Below, in pieces: positions 1-11,049 of a stretch of DNA of 64,000 nt. The stretch spans positions 1,178,001-1,242,000 of the forward strand of contig OZ316898.1 of assembly GCA_973895155.1 (NCBI GenBank), given 5' to 3'. The notes beneath the pieces are model-generated. The model saw only the letters and a program-made list of their open reading frames with translations, did no database searches and was not told where the DNA came from. Positions within the stretch are counted from its first letter, which is position 1. Every line of letters begins with the position of its first letter. A program made the translations under genes and the position numbers. The stretch is from Marsupella aquatica (lineage: Eukaryota; Marchantiophyta).

Positions 1-460
1 GCTTTGACAGTTTCCCTAGAGGTCAAAAGGCAAAGTGTTACAGGAGAGTCGTGGAAGTCCTGAAGTGTTGGTACAAGTAAAGGTTTTGTCCTCGGTAGAC
101 CCGGGGCTGGACCTCCCGCAGTGGATGTCACAAGCCTGCCATGACCTCAGTATGAATCATGACTTCGCTCTACTCTACTCCGTTATTGGCCATATCTCCG
201 GTATTGACAGAGATCTAATCAATAAACAAACTCATTCGCAGTTCAACTCGATCATTATTCATTTGTCGTTTGAAGCATGAGCGAAGACCCAGGTGCAGGT
301 TCGTCCTCCTGAACCTGGCGTTTACATAAAGTGGCCGTCGATGATGAAGCTATGGAGGTTAACCTGGCATTTACGTAACGTGGTCGTGGATGAGGAAGCG
401 ATGGAGGTTTTTGAGTTGCTCTTCAAATGTTGTGGTAGGTAGCAGCTGGCTCTACTTTCT
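1..460. repeat. Diverged duplicate of the region upstream of the SDR gene
   Basis: This segment resembles 21085-21570 in the same orientation. Shared landmarks in the same order include the phrase CATGACTTCGCTCTACTCTA, a GATGAGGAAGC-type stretch and TTCAAATGTTGTGG. Identity is patchy, so the duplication looks old. The second copy lies upstream of the SDR gene at 18981-20489, so this may be a remnant of a duplicated SDR neighbourhood. No convincing coding sequence was seen; the short open frames lack recognisable motifs. Confidence 0.6.
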
Positions 461-520
461 TTTTATACTTCTACTAGCTCAATACGTACTTTCTTTTTAT
501 ACTTCTACTAGCTCAATACC
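453..520. repeat. 34-bp tandem duplication
   Basis: Two adjacent copies of a 34-bp unit beginning TACTTTCTTTTTATACTTCT (453-486 and 487-520) differ only at the last base. This is a simple recent tandem duplication. Confidence 0.9.
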
Positions 521-544
521 TGTGCGTTGCCACAAAAGATGTTG

Positions 545-960
545 CGCAAAAATTATCTATGTGTAAAACATATTGTATGCGAAAAAGATGTACTTGCGGA
601 AAAGATGTTGTATGTAGAAAAGATGTCATTTGCACAAAAGGTGTCATTTGCAAAAACCATAATGTTGCAAAAAAGCTACAGAAAAGAATGATGTCATTGG
701 GCAAAATATGTCATTTGGGGAAAATGAGGTGTTCCAAAAAATGTTGTTCTATAAATGATTTCATTGTTAAAAATATGTTGTCCCAAAAAAAATGTCAATC
801 CAAAAGCAATATTGTTTGCCAAAAATTTGAAATTGAACAAAATACATCATTGTGTGAAAAATGTGGTTGCTGAAAAAATGTTTTGTGAAAGATTTTTATT
901 GTAGAGAATATGTCATTGTGCAAAGAGTATATTGTGTAAAAAATGATGTTTGTGGAAAAG
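545..960. repeat. Degenerate A-rich minisatellite
   Basis: The stretch consists of decayed units of roughly 15-25 bp built on the theme AAAAGATGTCATTTGC (variants AAAATATGTCATTTGG, AAAATGTTGT and similar). The open frames across it (for example 559-873 +) are cysteine/lysine-rich only because of the repeat and are not taken as genes. Confidence 0.7.
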
Positions 961-2057
961 GTACCATCTAGAATAAAGAAACTCTTTGATGCTTGCTCCT
1001 CTTTTGCCCATGAAAATTCGTTGATCCTTTGAATAAAAATTAAAAATAGGATACTCTTTCCTCCCCCCTTCCTTTCCTACATTTTTAATTTTTAATTTTC
1101 TCCAATTGTTTTTCTTTTCTTTGTTTGTTTTTTCATTATCTTAAATATCCACTTTTTTGTCTTTTAGCCTCTCTTTCTCTCTCTCCTAGGGTCTCTCTCC
1201 CCTCCCTTACTTTTCCATTTGAGTCTCTGTCCCTCCTTGGTCCTCTCTAGTCTAGCTCTCCCATACTTAGAATCATACCCTGTGAGGATAATAGATGTCC
1301 TCTTGTATCCTGGATGGTACTCTTCCTTCCCTATAATTATGAGGGTAATAGTGGACAGCAAGCGCATGAGGATTGAGGAGGGGAAGAGTGCACTTGCAGG
1401 GACAGTCGTACTTGCAAGGACAATCATGGAGTGATCTTATCGAGTAATCCTTTGTACTCCTTCATAATCTTTGTCAAGGCATCTTATTATCATTCTTTGT
1501 ATTAGTATGCCTCTGTTCTTTGATGTCTAATGCTAATGGTCTCTTTCCCATAATCGAACGGTATTAAAAAACTTAAAACTTGCAAAAGATCAAATGGTTG
1601 TGGATCATTCCCGCCCAAAATACATTTTGTAATGGGACGAAGGACAAAAAATGGCGGGATTGGATATTATAGTTGTAGATCGGTATAATAAGGGATTCCC
1701 CTGGCCTTATTCCAGTTTTACACATCCACCATTATATAGGGGAGTGTAGGAGGGAGGGAGTAGGGGAGGAAAAAGACAAAGGAAAAAGGGGGAGAGAAAA
1801 AAGTAAAAATGTGGGCCAAGCATCTGTAAACTTAGGCGAAACATTTGCCACCATGTTTGTTGAATGCACCCCTCTTTGTGTAGGAGCATTGATGGCAAGG
1901 CTGCTGCAGAATTGGCATAACGAGGAGTGCCAGAGGACTAGTTGTCTCCCCTGTGTGATGTATTGTGGCCCATTCGAAAATGGTTGGCAGTCCCCTCCCT
2001 GTACCAAGCCCCCTCACAAAGAATGACTCATGGCCAATTTACCTCCAAATTCTACCC
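961..2057. other. Intergenic, repeat remnants and pyrimidine-rich stretches
   Basis: No gene is supported. The stretch includes a T/C-rich tract (about 1040-1250) and a dispersed repeat (1585-1700). 1811-2057 might be the upstream part of the LINE reverse-transcriptase remnant whose other half lies at 15493-15740, because the two sides are joined by the TA at the pogo insertion site and the frame can be read across it; this is weak. Confidence 0.5.
1585..1700. repeat. Dispersed repeat shared with 44755-44880
   Basis: Both places contain GGTTGTGGATC, then TGGGACGAAGGAC, then TTATAGTTGTAGAT, in the same order and spacing. The family is unidentified; it is probably the end of a transposable element. 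Confidence 0.65.
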
Positions 2058-2059
2058 TA

Positions 2060-2250
2060 CCGTCTTCCCCTGAACACAACGCCCGGGCGTTGTGTTCGAA
2101 TATGACATTTTTTGACCCCTAAAAGTAAAAAGTGATATTTATTCGAACACAGCGTCCAATTAACACAGCGCCTGGGCGCTGTGTTCGAGTGTGGCGCTGT
2201 GTTTGAAGTTTGCGCAGCTTTGACATTGTGTTAGAATTTTGCACATACTT
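2060..2250. repeat. Left subterminal palindromic repeats of the pogo-like element
   Basis: The 12-mer GAACACAACGCC is followed at once by its reverse complement GGCGTTGTGTTC, giving a perfect 26-bp palindrome at about 2071-2096. Further variants (GAACACAGCGTCC, AACACAGCGCC, GGCGCTGTGTTCGA) follow to about 2210. Motifs like these are typical transposase-binding subterminal repeats; binding here is inferred. Confidence 0.8.
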
Positions 2251-2485
2251 TTGAAGTTGGCGCTGTGTGAGACCTTCAGTAGGTAGTGTACACTTCAAAT
2301 TGAAAAACGAAGCAGGCAGTCCGCAATTTTTGCAGAATGTAGCAACAATATATCAAGCAAAAGCTCATAACACATAGTCCACTCCTTTATTTCCTTCTCA
2401 ATGTGCAAACGCACCAAGTTACAAATAAGATCGAAAGTGGATCTGTCTCTGACTAAAGTCTACAAATCTTTGAATCCTACTCTGA

Positions 2486-3082
2486 CTATTCTCGCTCAAA
2501 TCGGTTCATCAGATTTGTGATAGGCTTTCCATTCGGCAATAGGACAGAGATCCTCTTGGCTCTCTTGGCTGGCTTTGGTGGCGGGGAGAACTCAGTGAAG
2601 CTATCCAGAAGTGACAAATCAAAATCCTCGATCGGTACTGCTTTCCCCACACAAAGGCTTGAAGATATCCAATCAAAGCTCACGAACTTGATTCTCCCAC
2701 TCGAGTGATAAAAGTCCACACATCCCCAATCATACTTCGCCAAAACAGTCTGCCAATTCTTGGCAATCACATGTGTAGTGATTGGACTAATCCGGTAACA
2801 GATAGAACCTCCACATTTGACAAACCGTTTCTTCAATATGTCAAATCGGCCAGGGCTAAATTCGTCAGGAATCAACAGAGCATACATGCCCTCGAAAGTG
2901 CCTCTTGTCCTTTCAAATGCACGAGCCAGTGCATCCATCTCAGCTTCGGGATCCATCTCAACATTCGGCTCCACCTTATTGTTTGCCTTGTTCTGAATCT
3001 CAGTGCTTGCAACCAACAAGTCGATGGTAACCTCAAAGTCTGCCGCAACATCAATACGTGCATTCTCAGCATGCTCTGCCAT
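2486..3082 (-). CDS. BRCT-domain protein encoded inside the pogo-like element
   Basis: The frame ends at 2486. The start is placed at the ATG at 3080-3082 (MAEHAEN...), because the in-frame extension to 3139 reads like intronic pyrimidine-rich DNA and an intron acceptor could lie nearby. That gives about 198 residues. After an acidic stretch, residues about 78-165 look like a BRCT domain: a start near GMYALLIPD, a basic FDILKKRF helix, a GG turn (KCGGSICYR), a TTHVIAK strand, and the hallmark tryptophan in FVSFDWISSSLCVGKAVP. A basic PPKPAKRAKR tail could be a nuclear signal. BRCT domains mediate phosphoprotein contacts in DNA repair proteins such as DNA polymerase lambda and ligase IV; no catalytic domain is visible here. 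It lies within the transposon ends near the left terminus. It could be an exon of a longer gene. Confidence 0.65.
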   Translation of the reverse strand: MAEHAENARIDVAADFEVTIDLLVASTEIQNKANNKVEPNVEMDPEAEMDALARAFERTRGTFEGMYALLIPDEFSPGRFDILKKRFVKCGGSICYRISPITTHVIAKNWQTVLAKYDWGCVDFYHSSGRIKFVSFDWISSSLCVGKAVPIEDFDLSLLDSFTEFSPPPKPAKRAKRISVLLPNGKPITNLMNRFERE

Positions 3083-3720
3083 CGCCACCAGCAAGCAGTG
3101 GAAAGAAGTGAAAAACCAGCAAAATGACTCTCCTTGCAAATGCCTCCCGCAATCCCGCCACTTTCAGAACTGACGTTGTGATCGATTTCCAATAGAAATC
3201 GAAACAGGTCCAAAAGAGACAAAACACATCACCGTTCTCGCTCCATCACTAAATCGACAGAGTGCCTTAAGCCAACATCTCTAAACCCGGGAGTGTTTGG
3301 CTATGACAGGAGAAGGGGCAAAGAGTTGGAACGGGAAGGGTGAGTGAAGAATTGAACTCTTCATTGAAGTGATGTTCTGGATTTCGCATTTGACATTGAA
3401 ACTAATGCAACGCCCTACTCTACTTTTGTAGGAATTGCAGGAACAGAGCATACATTCCTGATGTTTGTGAAGCTTCACCTTGTACGTCCAGCTCTCTCCT
3501 ACCTGGCTCGGGACATGAACATGTGAAGACATATACCAGGTCAGTGAGAAGCGAAGTTCAATTTTAGCAAAAGGGAAAGAAATAACCAGGACTGCCAATT
3601 CCTCATGTATATGCTTTCAATTAGACTCAAATTTTGCCTCACTGCATCAGCCATCACCTGGCTAAATTTTTGACTGCTTGCTGAGAGGATAGCACTCCAT
3701 TCGGATTGCTTGCAGTGCCT

Positions 3721-4457
3721 TCACTCCCTCCCAAATGATGGACTTGCCCCGGGGCCCAAGTATGAGGGGAGATTTGTCCGTGAAGCCTGCTGAATCCCAT
3801 CATAGTACTTTAGATGTACCCTACCAGCATTCCACTTCTCCACAAACGCCTCAATGAATCCGTGAGTCTTCTTCAAACTTACGTCAGACAAATACACTTC
3901 CCGGTCCTGTTTCAACCATGTTGCAAACTCACTGCTCTTCAAGAAACAATCATCAACAGAGATCTTCTACACCTTCGTGCCCGAAGCTTCAATCTCATGC
4001 AAGTTTGATTCTTCTTTCTATTTATGTTTCTTCATAAGTTTCTTGGCCTCCTTAAGTAACCTCTCTTTCTTCTCTGCCTTGCTATCCTCCAGGACTTCCT
4101 CATCACGGTCTTTGTGGCTACTACTTTGACGCCTCTTTTTTTGCTTCTTACTGTTCTTCTCTTTCGAATCTTTTTTGCTCCTCCGTGAGCTTCTCCTCAA
4201 GTTGTGCTCCTTCCGTGTCCTCTCTCTCTTAGGGCGCTCCCCATCGCTGTTCTTCCCAAGGACAAAGAGTGCTCTGAAGAGGTAGAGCTTGACGAAAGGG
4301 AGGCTGGCGAGTCAGAATCAGACGATTCATGCTTTGTCCTTTGTTTCATCCGAGAGCGATCTTTCCTCTCTAGACTGCAACTTCAACTTTGGCTCCGGCT
4401 TCAATGTCAATGGCTCTTCTTGTCACTCGACGCTCCTCCTTGCTCTTTGTCTCCATC
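3721..4457 (-). pseudogene. SCI1-like (style cell-cycle inhibitor 1-like) pseudogene
   Basis: The C-terminal part (stop at 3721-3723) reads DDCFLKSSEFATWLKQ, then YLSDVSLKKT, FVEKWNAGRV and LKYYDGIQ. This matches the conserved tail of plant SCI1-like nuclear proteins (EFATWLKEE ... KYYEGI). Upstream is a lysine/arginine/serine-rich segment (about 4018-4200) with KEKNSKKQKKRR, also typical of the family. Two in-frame TAG codons separate the halves (near 4018 and about 3964), and at least one frameshift lies near 4200. The more upstream acidic/serine-rich part is cut by the Copia insertion at 4463, so this copy is broken. SCI1 acts in cell-proliferation control in tobacco styles; that function is family knowledge, not shown here. 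The location inside transposon ends suggests gene capture. Confidence 0.7.
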
Positions 4458-4462
4458 TCCAG

Positions 4463-4806
4463 TGTTAAGCATAGACGACATTTGTAACGGCAAGCCCATG
4501 AATCATCCAACGCACAATAGTCGACACAGAGAGATACGTGGTTCACCTCCACATGAGGCTACGTCCACGGGAACACACAAGAGCTTTACTGCACTCTAGG
4601 CCGACCGGCCATACCAAGCATCCACAGCACAAGCTCTTCCTATCTCTCAACTAGCTCCATAACAATGAGCCTTTGTTCCACCAGGGTCTGACATCAGCCC
4701 TGGCTATATGCACAACAGCACTACCGCTAACCTTAGCTAGGTCCTAACCCGAGTTAGCCTAACTGTGGTTAGCACAAGAGTCACAAGACTAGAGCAATAT
4801 CTAACA
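4463..4806 (-). repeat. 3' LTR of the minus-strand Copia
   Basis: 344 bp, the same length as both LTRs of the element at 22407. On the minus strand it begins TGTTAGATATTGC; the other end is TTAACA, a one-base variant of the family CAACA. The polypurine tract AAGGGGGAG lies just inside (reverse complement of CTCCCCCTT at about 4810). Confidence 0.93.
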
Positions 4807-5710
4807 AACTCCCCCTTGACTCTTGTCTTGGGGACTGGACTAAATGCTACCATATGGAATCCTCAGCGGGAAGTTCTAGACAATCACCAAACCAGGTCTC
4901 CCCCTAAAAACCACAAGGGTTAACTAAGGGTTAACTAGAACTAAGCCGTAGCCTAACAGGAATGAGTAATCCATATACAAATAGTCACACATTGCTAAAT
5001 AACTCTACTTGCACTACAACTGCAAAACCTGCAAAGTAGCACGGTGTCTTGAGAAACTCTCCAAAGGAATCACTTTGGTAAAAGCATCAGCGGGATTGAG
5101 CTTTCCATCAATCTTGACTAGCTCAAAAGTTTTATCAGACACTGCTTGCCTGATAAAATGGTACCTGATATCAATGTGCTTCACCCTGCTATCCATCACC
5201 TGGTTAGCAGCCAAGTGAAGAGCACTCTGACTATCACAGTTTAGAGTCATTTTTCCATGCTCTAAACCCATCTCCGCGATCAACTTATCCAACCAAATTG
5301 CTTCCTTTGCTGTTTCTGCTGCTGCAACATACTCTGCTTCTGTAGTAGACTGAGATATGCACTTCTGCAAGGTAGATTTCCAACTGATACATCCTCCTCC
5401 AAGAGTGTAAATAAACCCAGTTGTAGACCTCCTTGTATCCAGACAGCCTCCATAGTCAGAATCTACATAGCCAACCAACGTTCTATCTGATCTGTTATCA
5501 AATAGTAATCCATAGTCCTATGTTCCCTTGAGATACCTGAGAATCCACTTCACAGCTTCCCAATGTATCTTCCTGGATTTGACATGAATCTGCTAACCTT
5601 GCCCATCGCTAGGGCTAAGTCAGGCCTAGTACAAGTCATCAAATACATCAGATTGCCTACTGCCTTCTCATAAGGAATCTTAGCCATCAGACCTTTCTCC
5701 ACAACATCCG

Positions 5711-6950
5711 TTATCGTGATAATTCAATTATTCAAGATGAAATCATTACCACTAAGTATATTAGTAAGTATATAGGTTAGATTTATATTTTGTTACGGAG
5801 TAACTAAATAATTTGACTATTACGTATGTGCATGCAAGGTAAGCAACTATGCAAACCACAAGTTGCATGCACAAATTGTTTGGATGCATGTACAAATTGT
5901 TTTATTTGCATGCAATAATCGTTTTATGTGCATGCAAGGTGAGCAAATGTGCAAGCCACAAGGTGCATGCACAAATTGTTTTAGATGCATACAAATTGTT
6001 TTATTTGCATGCATTAGTTGTTTTATGCGCATGCAAGGTGAGCAAATGTGCAAGTCACAAGGTGCATGCATGCACAAATTGTTTTAGGTGCATGCATTAG
6101 TTGTTTTACTTGCATGCATTATTTGTTTTGATTGCAATAGTACTAGCACACATCCAAGCGTTTGGGCGTAATCCATGCCCTCTTGGATTCAATATAAATA
6201 AAGTGGTGAGGGGCACTCTCTCCTCATTCCCACATTTTGATAATTTCTACGTAGAAGCGATCCTCTTTTCTTTTCTCATCTTTTTCTTTCTTTCTTTGCC
6301 TTATGTACATAGTAGTGGGGCATCCTTTGGCCCGGATAGCAAAAGAATGAGTGGTAGACTTATAGATGGGACCTTAGGAAACAAGGTCTCTTTGGGAACT
6401 TAGGGGTGGGGCATCCTTTGGCCCGGATAGCAAAAGAACAAGAGAGTCATTATGAATCCAGGAGGGAGAGATATCCCTAATCTTCCCCTTCGTAATCCAT
6501 TTTTGGTTAGAGTCCATCTTTTAGACAAGCCATCCATGAGGCAGCATTTAACTTATCATTTTGGAGCTCAATTTGCAGCTGCTGTTATGAGTTCTAATGA
6601 ACCAATAGTATACCCAATAGTGTCTTATAGAAAGGAGTGGGAGTGCATTATCTTTGTCCTTTATTGAAGTCATGGATCTAAATAGGAGTCCAGATGACAT
6701 TCCTATCTCATTTTCTCTTGGAGATATTAGGATTGTATGTCGTAGAAAAATTAGTTTTCGAGATGTGTTGATCCGCAAGTATGGTGAAGTAGGATTTAAT
6801 AGTATATTAGTTTCACCTGAACCTTTCTTAATACCCACCACCCTTCTTACAAGAGTTATCATTTTGGTTTTAGTGTAGAACTTATGGGCATGCAAGGTTG
6901 ACTTCATAAGAGCCAACATGCTCTTACCAGAAAACACGGTCACCCGGACA
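5711..6950. mobile_element. 1.24-kb insertion in the Copia reverse transcriptase, class uncertain
   Basis: Comparison with the intact sister element shows that the sequence ...ACATCCG|TAGGAG... is interrupted here, with CCG repeated on both sides (5708-5710 and 6951-6953). The insert has three diverged units about 100 bp apart (starting about 5828, 5930 and 6029) rich in GCATGC, a TATA-like TATAAATAAA near 6195, a 31-bp direct repeat (6317-6347 and 6408-6438), and two overlapping plus-strand frames (6452-6667 and 6654-6878) that look like one frameshifted ORF of unknown family. The ends show no clear inverted repeat. A 3-bp duplication fits CACTA or Harbinger types, but the termini do not. 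Confidence 0.75.
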
Positions 6951-8803
6951 CCGTAGGAGAGAAATCCGATGATAACTTGAAATGTGGAGCTAAAAGAATA
7001 CTCACTGGCTTACAGTTTTCCATGTTGAATCGTGCAAGTACTTTCCTCGCATACTGGCCTTGACTCAAGCACAACTGTCCAGTCTTAGAGTTCCTAAAAA
7101 TCTCCATCCCTAAGATTCTCTTGGCCTTACCAAGATCCTTCATCCTGAATTCAATATTCAATTTCGCCTTGAGACTGTCAACCTCAGATTGATCTTTAGC
7201 CACAATCAGCATGTCATCCACATAAATCACCAGAATGATGAAACCAAATACATCATTGAGCAAGCATGAAATCATCAAACCGCTTGTTCCATTGTCTGGG
7301 AGACTGCTTCAATCTATACAAGGACTTGAGCAATCTGCAAACTAAGTTCTCTTGGCCCTTCTTCATAAAGCCTAATGGCTGTCTCATGAAGATCATCTCT
7401 TCCAAGTTGCCATAGAGAAAAGCAGTAACAACATCCATCTGATCCATCACCAGACCAAAAAAACACAACAAGCTGACACAAGATCCAAATTGTGGAATAC
7501 TTAGCTACCGGTGAAAAGACCTCATTGTAATCCACTCCTTGCTCCTGAGTGAATCCCTTGGCAACAAGCCGTGCCTTGTAGATCTTATCTCCACCCTCTG
7601 AAGGACTGTCGTTTAACTTATAAATCCACTTGCTGTCCACCACTTGCTGACCTCTTGGAAGCTCCATCAGCTCCCATGTCTTGTTGTCACTCAAAGATTG
7701 CAACTCCCTCTGCATTGCTGCATTCCACTCATGCTTCTGCTTTGAAGCACAAGCCTCACTATACGAAGAAGACTCTCCTTCTTCCAAGATCAAAGCCATA
7801 TCATCTTCATCAGGTGCAATGTCAATATCATCTAGCTTAGATGAGTCAGCCCATTGACCATACCTGGTAGGAGCTCTAGTAGAACGACTGGAAGTTCTTC
7901 TAGTAGATGACTCAGGCTGATCTGCTGTTGCTGCTGGTAAAATTTGAGGTACCCCAGCAACAATCTTCTCCTCTTGTTCCATCACAGGAACCAGCTCCAA
8001 GCCCAAAGCTTCTCCATCTCTCCTATCATGAACTGCATCAGGACTAATCTCCCCCTCAACCCGGTCCGGGATGGGAGATTTCCCCTTGTCAGTATGGGAG
8101 TCCTGAGAACTCTCCCCCTCCTTTGATGATCTGGATTCATTAAAGGACACATCTCTACTGACAATTAGTTTACAGGTTACTGGATCCCATAACCTATAAC
8201 CCTTAACACCTTTCTGATAGCCAAGGAAAATGCACTTCTTCGACTTGGACTCCAGCTTGGATCGAAGCTGGGAAGGTGTAAGCACATAAGCATCACATCC
8301 AAAAATCCTCAGATGTGAGTAATCTGTTGGACGCCCGTACCTCATTTCAAATGGCGTCTTGAATCCAATAGAACTGGATGGAGAAAAATTTACCAAATAA
8401 GCTACAGTGTTGACAGCTTCAGCCCAAAACTCATGTGGTAAGCATGATTGACTCAACATAATCCTCGAGCGGTCCAATAGTGTTCGGTTGAGTCTCTCAG
8501 AAACACCATTCTGCTGAGGAGTATAACTTGTTGTGAGATGGCGGGTGATCCCCTGCTCCTTACAATACGTTCCAAATTTCCCGGAACTGTATTCATCACC
8601 GTTATCCAATCGAAGATATCTCACCTTATTACCAGTCTGATTCTCAACTTGGGCTTTCCACTCCTTAAAAGTGGCAAAAACATCAGACTTATTGTGTAGA
8701 AAGTATATCCACACATACCTTGAGTAATCGTCTATGAAAGTGATATAGTATAACCATCCAGAATGTGAGGGAGTAGGGGCTGGACCCCACACATCATTAT
8801 GTA

Positions 8804-9441
8804 GGCCTCATTCACAATTGGGTGTACCTCACAGGAACCACTTTCAGGACTCAAAAACATGCTTTTTTAGTGAAAAATGACTTTCGTAACATGCAAAAAG
8901 CTTCATCATGATTTTATCTCAAGACATTTAAGTCTAATTTTTTCACAAGACTATTTTACATGGTGTAACCTACCTCACCATGTAGATAAATCAAGTTTTT
9001 AACTTTTTTAAGGGATCCTATTATTGATGGCCCTAAATAAGCCAAAATTACTGATTATTTTTGTCCTGTACGTAAAGGTTTAGTGTGTGTCAATATTTGA
9101 GTTTTAAAATATAAGATTATTCTATTAGTATGCATGCCTTGGTAAAATTTCATTGTCTAAAATGCAAGTTTTAGAGTCCTTTCGAGTCCTGAAATGATGT
9201 GACTCATTGCGTGACAAGTCCTTTTATCGATCTTTGAAGGACATATAAGGAAAGCTTCAAAGTCTCAAATGCTAGATAGTTTAATTAATGTTACCAACCT
9301 ACAAGATGTTTATTAAGTATAGTACATCAAATTTTGCATATCATCTCATTACACCTTACAAATGATGTCCTAAAGCATAATAAACTATGGTCACTTCTGA
9401 GTGTGACGTTCCTTTTGGGTCCTCCAATTGTGAATGAGGCC
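8804..9441. mobile_element. 638-bp MITE inside the Copia integrase
   Basis: Perfect 18-bp terminal inverted repeats GGCCTCATTCACAATTGG (8804-8821) and CCAATTGTGAATGAGGCC (9424-9441) are flanked by a 4-bp duplication TGTA (8800-8803 and 9442-9445). Removing the insert plus one TGTA restores the frame seen in the sister element at about 24808. It has no coding capacity. The terminal sequence does not match a superfamily I can name with certainty; a 4-bp duplication is unusual. Confidence 0.93.
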
Positions 9442-10064
9442 TGTACATACTCAAGTACCTCCTTGCTGGTGTGAGTTCCAACTCCGAAGGGTTTCCTGTG
9501 CTGCTTCCCTAGCACACAGTGCTCACAAAATTCCAACTTACAAGATTGCAAATTAGAAAGTAATCCTTTCTTCTGAAGAATAACCAAACCTTTTTCACTC
9601 ATGTGGCCCAAACGGAAGTGCCACAGCCGGGCTGTCTTCTCATGAGATAAGGTTACATTGGCTTCATCACAAATTACACTGCCCTCCAAAACGTATAGAT
9701 TGCTATGTCTCTTTCCCTTCAATACAACTTTAGTACCAGTTGAAACCTGAAGGACACCATTAGCAGAGCTCCACTGATGGCCATTTGCTTCTAAAACTCC
9801 AAGTGAAATGAGATTTTTCATCATGCTGGGAATATGTCTCACATTCCTCAATGTTCTCACAACACCATCAAACATCTGAAATCTTACAGATCCAAGTCCA
9901 ACAACTTGACATGGGATTCCATTTCCCATCAACACTGACCCGTTGGAAACCGTGTAAGAACTGAAACAATCTCTCCTAGAGCAAATGTGAAAAGTACATG
10001 CACTATCTAGAATCCAGTCATCACTACCTGGATTAGACACTACGTTGAGAGCATAACCTTGACA

Positions 10065-11045
10065 TTACAATATGTCATCATCATCGAGTAAATCTACCTC
10101 ATGCGAGCTCGATGCCGCATTAGTAGAGGCAGTAGGGACCTTTACTCGACAATCCCTTTTCATGTGGCCAGGCTTGCCACAATTCCAACATGCAAGAGGC
10201 TTCCTCTCTTGCAATTTTCCTCTAGATTTAGATCTCCCCCGTGATGTAGATCTAAACCTGTTCTGCCCATTCGTGCGCTGCGCTGCTCTTCCCCTGTTCA
10301 CATTCACCACCTCATTATACGAAATGGACTTCAAATCTCTGTACAAGAGCACCTGTTTCAAGCCTTGATAAGACGGCGATAAGGAGCTTAGCAGAAGCAA
10401 GGCCTTATCCTCATCTTCAACTCCTTTTCCCAGGTTTGACAGATCCACTGCTAGACTGTCAAATTCATCCAAGTGATCCTGCATCTTGCTCCCTTCCTTG
10501 AGCCTAAGGCTCATCAAGAGAGACTTCTTGTACAGCCGGTCTGACGCATCTTCCCGGTAGTACTTCTCTCTTAGAGCCTTGAACAGTGACGTGCAATCCG
10601 CATAATCATCCAGCTACTTGATGATGTGCGGCTTGAGATATAGCATCACTGCATTGACAGTAATCACCTGCTCCTGTCTCCACTGTCTCACAAAAATCTC
10701 CTCCTCTCCATCATACTGCTCTCGCGAAGAGAGCAGATGAGCTAAGCCCATGGCCCGAAGGACACCCTTCACTTGCTTCTCCCAGAGCAAGTAATCAGTA
10801 TGACCATCGTACTTCTCCACCTCAAACTTTACTCCTCCAAATCTAGCCATCTCCCTTTTCTTCCCTACTACCGACAGCTCTGGTAGTAACACAGCTTCCT
10901 TCACTGCACGCCGCACTGGTGATCGTACCGGTGTCACTAGTTCTTTCTCAAATGGTAGCAACTCCTCCTCAGACTCACCGTCTGACCGTCGCGATCCTGA
11001 AGCTCCACCGATGCCAATTCTTCCAGTATCCTCCGAGTCACTCAT
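10065..11045 (-). pseudogene. Copia gag of the minus-strand element
   Basis: Starts MSDSEDTGRIGIGG at 11043-11045. The frame is interrupted near 10614 and resumes at about 10517 (MMSLRLKEGSKMQDHLDEF). It has the UBN2/DUF4219-type gag features FEVEKYDGHTDYLLWEKQ and LLLLSSLSPSYQGLK, and a CCHC zinc knuckle CWNCGKPGHMKRDC near 10170, then the tail LLDDDDIL and a TAA at 10065-10067. The first ~50 residues resemble the N-terminus of the element at 16245 (both begin MSDSE) and not that of the element at 22407. Confidence 0.88.
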
Positions 11046-11049
11046 ATGA

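Larger units (their letters stand above)
5014..10040 (-). pseudogene. Copia pol (protease, integrase, reverse transcriptase, RNase H), broken
   Basis: The minus-strand reading starts after a TAA at 10065-10067. Protease region: DDWILDSACTFHICSR (Asp of the aspartic protease). Then the HHCC-type zinc region ending CEHCVLGKQ. Integrase core (8792 downward): FIDDYSRYVW, RYLRLDNGDEY and NGVSERLNRTLL supply the DDE residues, with DNGD where the sister copy has DNGG. Reverse transcriptase: WIYKLNDSPSEGG, YKARLVAKGFTQEQ, then ILVIYVDDMLIVAK at about 7220 (the YVDD active site). RNase H: VGYVDSDYGGCLDTRRS and TEAEYVAAAETAKE at 5014-5478. The MITE, the 1.24-kb insertion and frameshifts (for example near 7470 and 5520) make it non-functional. 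Confidence 0.9.

Noticed and set aside
559-873. 104-residue cysteine/lysine-rich ORF
   Set aside because: It lies entirely in a degenerate minisatellite; composition follows the repeat.
5847-6100. Cysteine/histidine-rich small ORFs on both strands
   Set aside because: They are translations of the GCATGC-rich 100-bp repeats in the Copia insert.
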